A DNA stretch of 64,000 bases from Xanthomonas massiliensis (GTDB taxonomy: Bacteria > Pseudomonadota > Gammaproteobacteria > Xanthomonadales > Xanthomonadaceae): positions 642,632 through 706,631 of the forward strand of contig NZ_FCOY01000007.1 in the NCBI RefSeq assembly GCF_900018785.1. Reading direction: 5' to 3'. Of the stretch, positions 49,682 to 61,506 are shown piece by piece. The position numbers and the translations under genes were made by a program. Under the pieces are notes generated by a model, which was given only the letters and a program-made list of their open reading frames with translations, searched no databases and was not told the DNA's origin. How positions within the stretch are numbered: the first letter of the stretch is position 1; each line of letters opens with the position of its first letter.

Positions 49682-51907
49682 TCACCAGCTGAAGCGCGCG
49701 GTGGCGGTCACCGTGCGGCCGCTGCCGTAGAAGCACGAGGACGTGCCGGTACAGGTGGAGACGTAGGTCTTGTCGGCCAGGTTGCTGGCATTGAGCGCCA
49801 GCTGGACCGCGGTGGCGCCGAAGCGGCCGGCGTCGTAGCGGATCGCCGCATCGAACAGGGTGTAGGACGGGATGCGGTACAGGTTGGCACTGTCGCCGTA
49901 GCTGGTGCCGTTGTAGCGCACGCCGGCGGCCAGGCCCAGGCCGCGCAGCGCACCGGCCTGGAAGGTGTAGTCGGCCCATACCGCGGCGGTCCAGTCCGGC
50001 ACCATCGCCAGTTGCTTGCCTTGGTAGCCGCTGTTGCTGCGGGTGACCTTCGAGTCCATCCGCGAGGCCGCGCCGATCACGCTGAAGCCGTCGAACGGGG
50101 TGATGCGCGCCTCCAGCTCGACGCCGCGCACGCGGCCCTCGCCGTCCTGGACCTGGCACTGGCTGGCGCCGGTGGTGCCGCAGGTGTCGTGGGTGGGATC
50201 CGGGTCGTTGGTCAGGATGTTCTGCTGGCGCAGGTCGTAGGCGGCCAGGGTGAACAGGCCGTCGAAGCCCGCCGGCTGGTATTTCACGCCGGCCTCCCAC
50301 TGCTTGCCGGTAACCGGGTCGAACGGCGTGCGCGCATAGCTCATGTTGGTATCGGTGCCCGCAGGCTGGAACGACTCGGCATAGCTCACGTACGGGGTGA
50401 AGCCGCTGTCGAACACGTACAGCACGCCGGCGTTGCCGCTGAAGGCCTCGTTGTCGATCCGGGTCGGCACGCGCGCGCCGGTCACGCCGCTGACCGCGTT
50501 GTAGGCCTGGGTGTAGGTGTCGTCCTTGGTCCAGTCGTAGCGGCCGCCCAGGGTCAGGCGCCACTTGTCCAGCGCGATCTGGTCCTGCAGGTAGACGCCG
50601 GTCTGGCGGTCGACGCCGCCGGAATAGGCGATGCTGGTGGTGACCGGCACGTAGCCGCCGTAGACCGGATTGAAGATGTCGATGTTGCTCGGGTTGCTCA
50701 TCGCGCCGCGCGCGGCGTCCCAGTCGGCCTTCTGCCAGTCCACGCCGAACAGCAGGGTGTGCTCGGCGGCGCCGGTGGCGAACTTGCCGGTCAGGCGCGT
50801 ATCGAGCGTGTCGCCGTCGGAATCGCCGGTGCCCCAGGTGGCACGGCGGGCCTGGGTGCGGCCGTCGGCGTTGAGCGCGCCGTTGGTGACCACGGTGCGG
50901 AACAGCGAATCCACGTGCGTGCGGCGCGCACTCTGGCGCAGCGTCCAGTTCTCGTTGAAGCCGTGCTCGAACAGCCAGCCGGCGGTCCAGATGGTGCGGT
51001 CGAAGGTGTTCCAGTCCGGCTCGCCGATGAAGGTGGTGTTCTTCATCCGGCCGTAGGGGGTGGACACGAGGGTGCCGGCCATCGGCAGGAACTGGTAGGT
51101 CGAGCCGCCGTCGTCCTTCTGGTACAGGCCCAGCAGGGTCAGGCGGGTGCGCTCGGCGACCTGCCAGGTATAGCTGGGCGCCAGGAACCAGTGCTTCTGC
51201 TCGGTGTGCTTGATCTGGGTATCGCCGTCGCGGTACAGGCCGACCAGGCGGAACAGGTGGTCGTTGTCGGCGCTGCCGCCGCCGACGTCGAAGGCGGTGC
51301 CGTACTGGCCGTATCCGTCCACGTCGAAGCGCAGCTGCTGCACCTGGTCGGGCGTGGGCGTCTTGCTGACCTGGTTGACCATGCCGCCCGGCGCGACCTG
51401 GCCGTACATCACCGCCGAGGGCCCCTTGAGCACTTCCACCCGCTCCAGGTTCCAGCTGTCGAACATGGTGCGGTTCCACTGCCCGCCCTGCGGCGCGCGC
51501 ATGCCGTCCAGGGTGACGTTGTTGGCCCAGCTGCCGGCGTCGAAGCCGCGGATGCGGAAGTCGTCCACGCGGTTGTCGATGCCGGTGCTTTCCAGGCTGA
51601 CGCCGGCGACGTAGCGCATGGCCTCGTTGAGGCTCCGCACGCCGCGCTGGTCCATTTCGTCGCGGCCGATGACCGAGATCGACTGCGAGGTCTCGGCGAC
51701 CGGGGTATTGGTCTTGGTCGCGCCGCTGGTGCTGGTGATCGCCCGGTAGGCGTTGATCCGCACGGTGTCCAGCTCGACCGGATCGTCCTTGCCGGCATCG
51801 CCGTCCGCGGGGGACCGGGCCAGGCCGGCACCGGACAGCAGCAGGGAGGAAACCAGCAGGGCGAGACAGGCACGACGCGGCAGGCGCACGCAGGGACGAC
51901 GGGACAT
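49682..51907 (-). CDS. TonB-dependent siderophore receptor (FpvA/FhuE-like)
   Basis: 741-residue outer-membrane receptor. A signal peptide (about 1-29) is followed by a TonB-box-like VELDTVRI, a plug with MDQRGVRSLNEAMRYVAGV and FRIRGFDAG, then the barrel, ending in Trp (TARFSW). The ATG at 51907 (MSRRPCVR) gives a proper signal peptide. An overlapping frame of similar length on the same strand (49674-52004) is a shadow. It heads the iron operon, with a Fur-box-like site upstream. Confidence 0.92.
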   Translation of the reverse strand: MSRRPCVRLPRRACLALLVSSLLLSGAGLARSPADGDAGKDDPVELDTVRINAYRAITSTSGATKTNTPVAETSQSISVIGRDEMDQRGVRSLNEAMRYVAGVSLESTGIDNRVDDFRIRGFDAGSWANNVTLDGMRAPQGGQWNRTMFDSWNLERVEVLKGPSAVMYGQVAPGGMVNQVSKTPTPDQVQQLRFDVDGYGQYGTAFDVGGGSADNDHLFRLVGLYRDGDTQIKHTEQKHWFLAPSYTWQVAERTRLTLLGLYQKDDGGSTYQFLPMAGTLVSTPYGRMKNTTFIGEPDWNTFDRTIWTAGWLFEHGFNENWTLRQSARRTHVDSLFRTVVTNGALNADGRTQARRATWGTGDSDGDTLDTRLTGKFATGAAEHTLLFGVDWQKADWDAARGAMSNPSNIDIFNPVYGGYVPVTTSIAYSGGVDRQTGVYLQDQIALDKWRLTLGGRYDWTKDDTYTQAYNAVSGVTGARVPTRIDNEAFSGNAGVLYVFDSGFTPYVSYAESFQPAGTDTNMSYARTPFDPVTGKQWEAGVKYQPAGFDGLFTLAAYDLRQQNILTNDPDPTHDTCGTTGASQCQVQDGEGRVRGVELEARITPFDGFSVIGAASRMDSKVTRSNSGYQGKQLAMVPDWTAAVWADYTFQAGALRGLGLAAGVRYNGTSYGDSANLYRIPSYTLFDAAIRYDAGRFGATAVQLALNASNLADKTYVSTCTGTSSCFYGSGRTVTATARFSW

Positions 51908-51980
51908 CGGAGGAACCTCGCAGACTTCGGGAAGGCGGGGGGCGCACGCAGCGGGGCGCCGCACGGACGTTATTTTCCCG

Positions 51981-51998
51981 TAAATGAGAATAGATATC
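51981..51998 (-). promoter_or_regulatory. Fur-box-like site upstream of the siderophore receptor
   Basis: The minus strand reads GATATCTATTCTCATTTA, close to the Fur consensus GATAATGATTATCATTATC. It lies 74 bases before the receptor start, in an AT-rich patch (51970-52060) between receptor and metF that stands out from the GC-rich surroundings. Confidence 0.5.
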
Positions 51999-52081
51999 AA
52001 ACACATCGGGACGCGAAGCAACCTATGCCTTCATCGCGATAAAGAGATATTATTGGCGCTCCGCCACGGCCAGCCGCCGCG

Positions 52082-52906
52082 ATGACCCAGATCAGTTTCG
52101 AGTTCTACCCGCCCAAGACCGACGAGCAGCGGGCGCAGCTGGACCGCACCGCCACCAAGCTGAAGAAGTTCGCCCCCGAGTACGTCTCGTGCACCTTCGG
52201 CGCCGGCGGCTCCACCCTGAGCTACACCTCCGAGACCGTGCGCCACCTCAAGCAGCACCACGGCTTCGAGGCGGCGCCGCACCTGTCGTGCGTGGGCGGC
52301 AGCCGCGAGGAGATCCGCGAGCTGCTCAAGCTGTACCGCGCCATCGGCTGCACCCGCATCGTCGCCCTGCGCGGCGACCTGCCCTCGGGCATGGGCCACC
52401 CCGGCGACCTGCGCTACGCCGCCGACCTGATCGCCTTCATCCGCGCCGAGCACGGCGATGCCTTCCACATCGAGGTCGGCGCCTACCCGGAGACGCACCC
52501 GCAGGCCAGCGATGCGCTGGCCGACCTGCGCCATTTCAAGGCCAAGGTCGAGGCCGGCGCCGACGCCGCCATCACCCAGTACTTCTACAACGCCGACGCC
52601 TACTTCCGCTTCGTCGACGATGTGCGCCGGCTGGGCGTGGAGATCCCGGTCATCCCGGGGATCATGCCGATCTCCAATTTCAGCCAGCTGCGCCGCTTCT
52701 CCGAGCAGTGCGGCGCCGAGATCCCGCGCTGGATCGGCCAGCGCATGGCCGCCTACGGCGACGATGCCGACTCGGTGAAGGCCTTCGGCGCCGACGTGGT
52801 CGCGCAGCTGTGCCGGCGCCTGCTCGACGGCGGCGCGCCGGGATTGCACTTCTACACCCTCAACCTGGCCAGGCCCGCCAGCGCCGTGCTGGCCCGGTTG
52901 TCCTGA
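52082..52906 (+). CDS. metF: Methylenetetrahydrofolate reductase
   Basis: Makes 5-methyl-THF for methionine synthesis. The 274 residues begin MTQISFEFYPPKT with the catalytic Glu region, followed by FTFGAGGST-like TFGAGGST and ALRGDLP. The C terminus TLNLARPASAV is typical. It is divergent from the siderophore receptor. No SAH or SAM riboswitch is seen in its 170-base leader. Confidence 0.95.
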   Translation: MTQISFEFYPPKTDEQRAQLDRTATKLKKFAPEYVSCTFGAGGSTLSYTSETVRHLKQHHGFEAAPHLSCVGGSREEIRELLKLYRAIGCTRIVALRGDLPSGMGHPGDLRYAADLIAFIRAEHGDAFHIEVGAYPETHPQASDALADLRHFKAKVEAGADAAITQYFYNADAYFRFVDDVRRLGVEIPVIPGIMPISNFSQLRRFSEQCGAEIPRWIGQRMAAYGDDADSVKAFGADVVAQLCRRLLDGGAPGLHFYTLNLARPASAVLARLS

Positions 52907-52948
52907 ACGAACGCGAAACGGACCGCGCGCCACGCGGCGTCCTTGTCA

Positions 52949-52970
52949 GGAATAAAATCCCGTCACGCGC
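52949..52970 (+). repeat. 22-base motif shared with the grxB upstream region (copy 2)
   Basis: GGAATAAAATCCCGTCACGCGC, matching 43496-43517 at 19 of 22 positions, 153 bases before the haem-receptor ATG. As in copy 1, the AATAAA part could be a -10 box. Confidence 0.4.
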
Positions 52971-53123
52971 GAATGGCCGTATTCTCGCGCACCCCACTGC
53001 GCCGGCCACCGGCGCACGCCATCCCAACCAGGCAGCCAGCCATTCGCCGGCCCACCGCGTCCGGCCCCGCAGCAAGCACGCCTTATCGACTGCCCCGCCA
53101 GAACCGGGGTTGATGAGGAGTCC

Positions 53124-55424
53124 ATGCGCAATTTCCCACGCACTTCGCCCCTGGCCGCGCTGATCGGCCTGTCGCTGGCCACGCCGGCGTTCGCCGATGC
53201 CCCGGCCATCACCCTGCCGCAGGTGGACGTCACCGCGACCCAGCCGGCGGTCAAGCTCGACACGCCCGGCACCGTGTCGGTGATCACCCGCGAGAAGATC
53301 GACCGCTACATGGTGCAGAACATCCGCGACCTGGTGCGCTACGAGCCGGGCGTGTCGGTGGTCGGCACCGCCGGACGCTTCGGCCTGGACAGCTTCAACA
53401 TCCGCGGCCTGTCCGGCAACCGGACCCGGATCGAGATCGACGGCGTGTCGCTGCCGGCCTCGTTCGGCGCCAGCGTCGCCGGCGGCAGCTTCCGTGCCGG
53501 CCGCAACCAGATCGACCTGGACAACATCAAGGACGTGCAGATCATCCGCGGCCCAGTCTCGGCGCTGTATCCCTCCGACGCGATGGGCGGCATGGTCAGC
53601 CTGCGGACCAAGGACCCGGTGGACTACCTGCAGCCCGGCCGGGCCTTCGGTGGCCAGGTCAAGGCGTCCTACGACGGCAGCGACAACAGCAAGGGCGCCG
53701 TGGCCAGCTTCGCCTTCGGCGATGCCCGCGACAGCGTGCTGCTGCAGGCCAGCTACCGCCGCGGGCGCGAGACCGAGAACAAGGGCGACGTCGGCGGCAC
53801 CGGCGCCACCGGCCGCACCCAGGCCGATCCGCTGGCCTACAAGCAGACCGGCCTGCTGGCCAAGTACGTGCACGACGCCGACAGCGGCCGCCGCGACTTC
53901 CTCGGCGTGGAGACCTCGCGCACCGACAGCCGCTCCGACAACCTGACCAGCGTGACCGGCGCGGCCAGCTACTACCGCTCCCAGGACAGCAACCGGCGCT
54001 TCAAGCTCGATTTCGGCCAGTCCTACGGCGAGCTGGGCAGCGTGCTGGCCGACAGCCTGGACTGGACCGCGTACTGGCAGAAGACCTCCAGCCTCACCAA
54101 CACCCAGACCGACACCGCCACCATCGCCCGCTACTACAGCAGCCTGCCCGACCAGGAAAAGACCTTCGGCGGCAAGCTGGTGGCCAACCGGCACCTTGCC
54201 GGCGACGCGGTTGACCAGACCTTCAGCTACGGCCTGGAACTGTCGCGGACCACGCCCAAGGGCTATGTCGGCGGCTACGGGGTCAACAAGACCACCGGCG
54301 CCAGCGGCAGCAGCTCCAGCTACCTGCCCGGCACCTACCCGATGCACCTGTTCCCGCGCAGCGACACCGACCGCTACGCCGTGTTCGGCCAGGACCGGAT
54401 CAGCCTGCTCGACGACCGCCTGACCATCACCCCCGGCGTGCGCGTGGACCGCTACGAATACAAGCCGCGCGAGGACAGCCTGTACTACGCCATGACCGGC
54501 GCGCCGCGGCAGGACTACAGCGCCACCGGCGTGTCGCCCAAGCTCGGCCTGCAGTGGAAGTTCAACGACACCCTCAGCGCCTACTTCAACTACACCGAGG
54601 GCTTCCGCCCGCCGCTGTACAACGAGATCGACGGCGCCTGGGGCGAGACCGCCAGCTACGGCCCGGTAGTCATCAACATCGGCTACCTGCCCAACCACGA
54701 CCTGAAGGAAGAGACCAGCCGCGGCGGCGAGATCGGCCTGCGCGGCGCCGGCGACGCGGGCTGGTTCAACCTGAGCGGCTACTACACCTACTACGACGAC
54801 TTCATCTGGAGCGGCTACCAGCTCGATGCCGCCAGCATCCCCGACTGGTTCTACGCGCTGATGCCGACCGCGACCACGGTGCAGGCGTTCCAGGCGGTGA
54901 ACGCCAAGCACGCCATCATCAAGGGCGCCGAAGCCAGCGGGCAGCTGCGCCTGGGCTGGTTCTCCGACGCCCTGGCCGGCTGGTCCATCAACGCCAGCGC
55001 CTCGATCGCCAAGGGCCTGCTGATCCAGCCGGGCGACAGCGGCTACAGCCCGCTCAACACCGTCGATCCGGCCAAGGCGGTGCTCGGCATCGCCTACGAC
55101 GCGCAAGACTGGGGCGCCGAGCTGGTCGGCACCGGCGTGCGCCGCCACAGCCAGCTCAGCAAGGCCACCTACTTCCGCCCGCCCGGCTACGGCAAGCTCG
55201 ACTTCTTCGCCCACTACCGCCCCACCGACAACCTGGAGCTGGACGTCGGCCTGAACAACCTCACCGACCGCAAGTACTGGGACTGGGGCAACCTGCAGGG
55301 CGGCAACCTCGGCAACCTGGTCAGCGGCAACGGCGTGAACGACGTCGTCTCCACCGGCGCCACCCTGGACCTGTACACCATGCCCGGGCGCTACATCACC
55401 GCTTCGCTGCGCTACACCTTCTGA
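53124..55424 (+). CDS. TonB-dependent haem/haemoglobin-type receptor
   Basis: 766-residue outer-membrane receptor. The signal peptide ends near Ala24, and TLPQVDVTAT is TonB-box-like. The plug has DLVRYEPGVSV and NIRGLSGNRTRIEIDG. The barrel carries YTEGFRPPLYNEI, like the FRAP motif of haem receptors, and LPNHDLKEETS, like the NPDLKPE motif. It ends in Phe (RYTF). ATG has a GAGGAG ribosome site. No haem oxygenase or haem ABC transporter gene lies nearby. Confidence 0.88.
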   Translation: MRNFPRTSPLAALIGLSLATPAFADAPAITLPQVDVTATQPAVKLDTPGTVSVITREKIDRYMVQNIRDLVRYEPGVSVVGTAGRFGLDSFNIRGLSGNRTRIEIDGVSLPASFGASVAGGSFRAGRNQIDLDNIKDVQIIRGPVSALYPSDAMGGMVSLRTKDPVDYLQPGRAFGGQVKASYDGSDNSKGAVASFAFGDARDSVLLQASYRRGRETENKGDVGGTGATGRTQADPLAYKQTGLLAKYVHDADSGRRDFLGVETSRTDSRSDNLTSVTGAASYYRSQDSNRRFKLDFGQSYGELGSVLADSLDWTAYWQKTSSLTNTQTDTATIARYYSSLPDQEKTFGGKLVANRHLAGDAVDQTFSYGLELSRTTPKGYVGGYGVNKTTGASGSSSSYLPGTYPMHLFPRSDTDRYAVFGQDRISLLDDRLTITPGVRVDRYEYKPREDSLYYAMTGAPRQDYSATGVSPKLGLQWKFNDTLSAYFNYTEGFRPPLYNEIDGAWGETASYGPVVINIGYLPNHDLKEETSRGGEIGLRGAGDAGWFNLSGYYTYYDDFIWSGYQLDAASIPDWFYALMPTATTVQAFQAVNAKHAIIKGAEASGQLRLGWFSDALAGWSINASASIAKGLLIQPGDSGYSPLNTVDPAKAVLGIAYDAQDWGAELVGTGVRRHSQLSKATYFRPPGYGKLDFFAHYRPTDNLELDVGLNNLTDRKYWDWGNLQGGNLGNLVSGNGVNDVVSTGATLDLYTMPGRYITASLRYTF

Positions 55425-55465
55425 GGCCGGCGCGCCGGTCCGCGACGGCGGCCGGCGGAGGGGCT

Positions 55466-55489
55466 GCGGCCGGGTCGACACCCGGCCGC
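55466..55489 (+). terminator. Hairpin after the haem-type receptor
   Basis: Perfect 10-bp inverted repeat GCGGCCGGGT / ACCCGGCCGC with a 4-base loop, 41 bases past the receptor stop. No T run follows. Confidence 0.6.
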
Positions 55490-55816
55490 CCGCCGCTTGC
55501 AGCCATGCTGCGTGGGCGGGGCCAGCCCAGGCATGCGCCTCGGCAAGCCGTAGCGCGGCAGCGTATTCCGGCCCGCCGGCGATCTCCCGCTCGGCAGGCG
55601 GGTCGCCGATGGCAGGGGACGGGCGCCCGATGCCTGCCCCTTGCGCATATGGCGGTGAGCTGCCGCACCCCCGAGGCCGGCGCGCGGGCGTGGATCCACG
55701 GGGTCGGGCAACCGCCCGCACCGGCGCCTGCCCGCGATGGCCACGCATCCCCGTCGTTCCTCGTGGCCGCGACGCGCGTTGCCGTCCCGTCGCTGTACGC
55801 CTGCCGCCACCGCGGC
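55490..55816 (+). other. Gap before the secreted DUF4124-like gene, no gene seen
   Basis: About 330 bases with short frames but no recognisable protein, RNA or repeat. Codon-position base bias looks weak. The last bases carry the promoter described next. Confidence 0.45.
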
Positions 55817-55822
55817 TAGGCT
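55817..55822 (+). promoter_or_regulatory. -10 box implying a leaderless mRNA
   Basis: TAGGCT ends six bases before the ATG at 55829, so transcription would start at or beside the start codon. No ribosome site is present, which agrees with leaderless translation. The same TAGGCT is seen before ppc. Confidence 0.45.
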
Positions 55823-55828
55823 GCGACG

Positions 55829-56389
55829 ATGCGATCGATCCTGCTTCTGCTGGCACTGGCCATGGCCGGTGCCGCGCACGCCCAGTCCGGCGCGATCCAG
55901 CGCTGCACCGGGCCGGACGGGACCTCCGTGTTCACCGACCGCCGCTGCGAGGATGTCGGCGCACGGCCCCATCTGCCGCCACCGGCCACGCCGACCGCCC
56001 GGGCTACCGCGGCGGCCACGTTGGCCCGCGCCGGATGCAGCCGCCGCCTGAGCGAGCTGGTCCAGCAGATGCGCAACGCGGTCGCCGCGCAGGACGTCAA
56101 CGGGCTGTCGGCCGCCTACTGGTGGGCGGGCATCCCCGCCGCGCAGACCAACGGCGTGCTGGAACGGCTGGAGGCCGTCGTCCAACGCCCGCTGGTGGAC
56201 ATCGCGCCGGTCTACGCCGACGGCGGCGGGGACATCGATGCGGCATCCGCGGAAAGCGGCGCCGACGCCGGCGCACGCCATCCGGTGGGGCTGCGCCTGG
56301 AACAGACCCTGCGCGGCGGGGCCACGCCCGCGCGCACCGTGTTCGGGTTGCGTCGCCAGTACGGCTGCTTCTGGATCAGCCTGCGCTGA
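55829..56389 (+). CDS. Secreted DUF4124-like protein, function unknown
   Basis: 186 residues. A clear signal peptide ends in AAHAQS. A short segment with two Cys (IQRCTGPDGTSVFTDRRC) resembles DUF4124, a small periplasmic domain. Ala/Pro-rich and helical parts follow, with two more Cys (GCSRRL, YGCFWI) that may form disulfides. Its 3' end overlaps the convergent mutT by 14 bases. Confidence 0.7.
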   Translation: MRSILLLLALAMAGAAHAQSGAIQRCTGPDGTSVFTDRRCEDVGARPHLPPPATPTARATAAATLARAGCSRRLSELVQQMRNAVAAQDVNGLSAAYWWAGIPAAQTNGVLERLEAVVQRPLVDIAPVYADGGGDIDAASAESGADAGARHPVGLRLEQTLRGGATPARTVFGLRRQYGCFWISLR

Positions 56390-57287
56390 AGCCCGTCGCC
56401 ACGCCCTGCGCCCCGTGGCGGCGGGCCTCGGCCACGTCCGCGCACCCGGCCACGTACAGCGGCAGCGACACGTCCTCGCGCAGGCGCTCGAACCGCGCCC
56501 AGTCCGGCGCCACCGCGCCCGTACCGGGCGTCACCACGGCGAAATCCACGCCCAGGCGCTGGGCCTGCGCCAGCGCGTTGGCACCGTCGCAGCAGGCGGC
56601 CACGGCCTGGCCGGACGCCAGGGGCCGCGTCGCCAGGGCGGCCAGGGCATCGCCGCGCAGCTGCACGCCGATGCCCAGTGCCTGCGCCAGGTCGGCATCG
56701 TCCTGCAGCAGCCAGCGCACCCGGCGCCGGCCGAAACGTGCCAATGCGCGCCGCACCAGGCCGGCCCACGCCACGCCCCGCTCGGACGAATGCAGCGCCA
56801 CCAGGCCCGCGCCCTGCGCCAGCGCCGCCTCGATGGTTTCCAGCCAGCCGGCGGCACCGTCGGGCTCGGGCAGGCGCAGGTAGCGCTCGGGCTGGCGCAG
56901 CAGCGCCACCACCGGCTTGTCGGCCGGCGGCATCGAATAGCGCTCCAGCCGCTCCGGCGGCACCCACACCAGGGGCTGGCCCTCGCGCCCGCGCGCCTTG
57001 CCGGAGAACGCCGCTACCCGGCGCACCTCCAGGCGCAGGCGCTTGTCCGGATAGCGCTGCGGTACCTCGATCAGGCATTGGCCGACCTGCGCGTCGATGC
57101 CCAGTTCCTCACGCAGCTCGCGGGCCAGCGCCTGTTCCGGGCTTTCCCCCGCCTCGAGCTTGCCGCCCGGGAATTCCCACAATCCCGGCAGGTCGCTGCG
57201 TTCAGTACGCCGGGTGAGCAGGATGCGGCCGCGCGCATCGGCAATGACGCCGGCCACGACATGGATCGATCTCAGGGAATCGGGCAT
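56376..57287 (-). CDS. mutT: Nudix hydrolase (MutT) fused to a ThiE-like domain
   Basis: 303 residues. The N-terminal 130 residues are MutT, cleaning 8-oxo-dGTP from the pool; the Nudix box GGKLEAGES ... RELREELG is at 41-63. The C-terminal half (about 150-303) is a thiamine-phosphate-synthase-like barrel with VTPGTGAVAPDW and a final AQGVATGFSAG. Such fusions are known in gammaproteobacteria, and the barrel's role is unclear. ATG at 57287 fits the family start. It lies downstream of secA, as in relatives. Confidence 0.9.
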   Translation of the reverse strand: MPDSLRSIHVVAGVIADARGRILLTRRTERSDLPGLWEFPGGKLEAGESPEQALARELREELGIDAQVGQCLIEVPQRYPDKRLRLEVRRVAAFSGKARGREGQPLVWVPPERLERYSMPPADKPVVALLRQPERYLRLPEPDGAAGWLETIEAALAQGAGLVALHSSERGVAWAGLVRRALARFGRRRVRWLLQDDADLAQALGIGVQLRGDALAALATRPLASGQAVAACCDGANALAQAQRLGVDFAVVTPGTGAVAPDWARFERLREDVSLPLYVAGCADVAEARRHGAQGVATGFSAG

Positions 57288-57628
57288 GGCCCGACTTTGC
57301 CGTGCCCGGCCGCCGCCGGGCAAGGGCCGGAGGCCACTTTCCGCCTTCCGGTCACGGCAGGTGACGGGCGCAAGCGTCGGCCACGGAAGTTCCCAGGCCC
57401 GGAGCGAGAGGGTGCGGCCGCCCGCCTCCCGCAACATGCGCGGACCGGGGCGACAGCGCAGCGAAGGCCGCGAGGCCCCCCAGGAAAAACGCCCCCGCGC
57501 CGAAGACGTGGGGGCGTTGGGGGCGTTGGCGCGGAGGGGGTGCGGCCGGAACCGGCAGCTCCGGGACCCGCCACACCGATTGCGGCAATACAGCCCGCAA
57601 GGCGGGCCGCACGCCGCTCAACCCGGCC

Positions 57629-60382
<2,754 letters not shown>

Positions 60383-60449
60383 TGGGGAAACCGGTTTGGA
60401 AGGAACGCCGACCGCGGGGCGGGCCGCCGCGGCAGCCGCCACAAACGAA

Positions 60450-60470
60450 ACAGGGCGCAATGCGCCCTGT
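60450..60470 (-). terminator. Hairpin between the M23 gene and secA
   Basis: Perfect 9-bp repeat ACAGGGCGC / GCGCCCTGT with a 3-base loop. On the minus strand TTCGTTTGTGG follows, a moderate T tract. It probably ends the M23 transcript or attenuates entry into secA. Confidence 0.65.
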
Positions 60471-60543
60471 CGTGGCAACGCCCATTGTAGCTTGGGGCGG
60501 GCAGGCGTCGAATCAAGGCGGCGCCGGGGCGCCGCGGGGAGGC

Positions 60544-61497
60544 TCAGGCACGGCCGCGGCGGGCCACCGGGGTGTTGCCGCCTTCGCCCAGGAACTTGCG
60601 CGGATTGACCGCCACGCCGTTCTTCCACACCTCGAAATGGACGTGGGCGCCGGTGGAGCGGCCGCTGGAACCGGCCTTGGCGACCTGCTGGCCGGCGCGC
60701 ACCAGGTCGCCCACCTTCACCAGCAGGCGCGAATTGTGCGCATAGCGGGTGACGTAGTCGTTGCCGTGGTCCACCTCGACCACGTTGCCGTAGCCGTTGC
60801 GCACGCCGGCATAGCTCACCACGCCGTCGGCCACCGACAGCACCGGATCGCCGACGTTGGCATGGAAATCCAGGCCCTTGTGGTCGCCGATGCCGCGCCC
60901 GAACGGATCCACGCGGCGGCCGAAGCCGGAGGTGATGTAGCTGTTGCTCACCGGCGCGCGCGAGGGCACCGCGTTCTGCTCCAGCTGGTGGTCGAACAGC
61001 AGCGCCGAGAGCACGTCGAGCTGGCGCCCGGAGGCGGACAGCTGCTGGCCGAGCGCGCCCATGTCCTGCTTCAGGTCCTCCACCGGCATGTCGCGGACCG
61101 GCTCGTCGCCGCCGCCCACGCCGACCGGCTCGCTGAAGTCGAACTCGCCGTCCTGCAGCTGGCCGGCCTGGGTCAGCCGCTCGCCCAGCGCGTTCAGGCG
61201 CGTGGCCTGGGCCTGCAGCTCGCCCAGGCGCGCGGCCAGGGCGTTGACCTGCGCCTGCGAGGCCTGGTGCGATTGCGCCAGCGCCTGTTCCTGGCGGGCC
61301 AGCTCGTGGCGCAGGCGGGCGTTGTCGGCCAGGCCGATCCCGCCCATCAGGCCCATGCCCAGCAGCAGGCCGGCGCCGAGGGTGGCTCCCAATACCGCGC
61401 GCGGACGCTGGTCGGCCAGCTCCGCCAGGCGCGCGAGCAGGCCGTCCCCCCTTCCGTTCACACGCGACTTGATGACGATCTTCTTGTGGAATGCCAT
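60544..61497 (-). CDS. M23 family metallopeptidase
   Basis: 317 residues, inner-membrane anchored (helix about 36-57), with a periplasmic coiled coil (about 58-112) and a C-terminal LytM domain. Zinc ligands are visible: His206 and Asp210 in DHKGLDFH, and His285/His287 in GAHVHFEV. With all ligands present it may be an active endopeptidase rather than an EnvC-like activator. It sits upstream of secA. The start ATG is nine bases from the divergent dciA start. Confidence 0.93.
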   Translation of the reverse strand: MAFHKKIVIKSRVNGRGDGLLARLAELADQRPRAVLGATLGAGLLLGMGLMGGIGLADNARLRHELARQEQALAQSHQASQAQVNALAARLGELQAQATRLNALGERLTQAGQLQDGEFDFSEPVGVGGGDEPVRDMPVEDLKQDMGALGQQLSASGRQLDVLSALLFDHQLEQNAVPSRAPVSNSYITSGFGRRVDPFGRGIGDHKGLDFHANVGDPVLSVADGVVSYAGVRNGYGNVVEVDHGNDYVTRYAHNSRLLVKVGDLVRAGQQVAKAGSSGRSTGAHVHFEVWKNGVAVNPRKFLGEGGNTPVARRGRA

Positions 61498-61506
61498 ATT
61501 CGTTTC

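Noticed and set aside
49674..52004. 776-residue frame over the siderophore receptor in another minus-strand frame
   Set aside because: Its sequence is Arg/Pro/His-rich noise. The overlapping frame has a signal peptide, plug motifs and a proper barrel end.
52021..52081. Second SAH or SAM riboswitch before metF
   Set aside because: The leader lacks the CCGAGG core and any P1 pairing.
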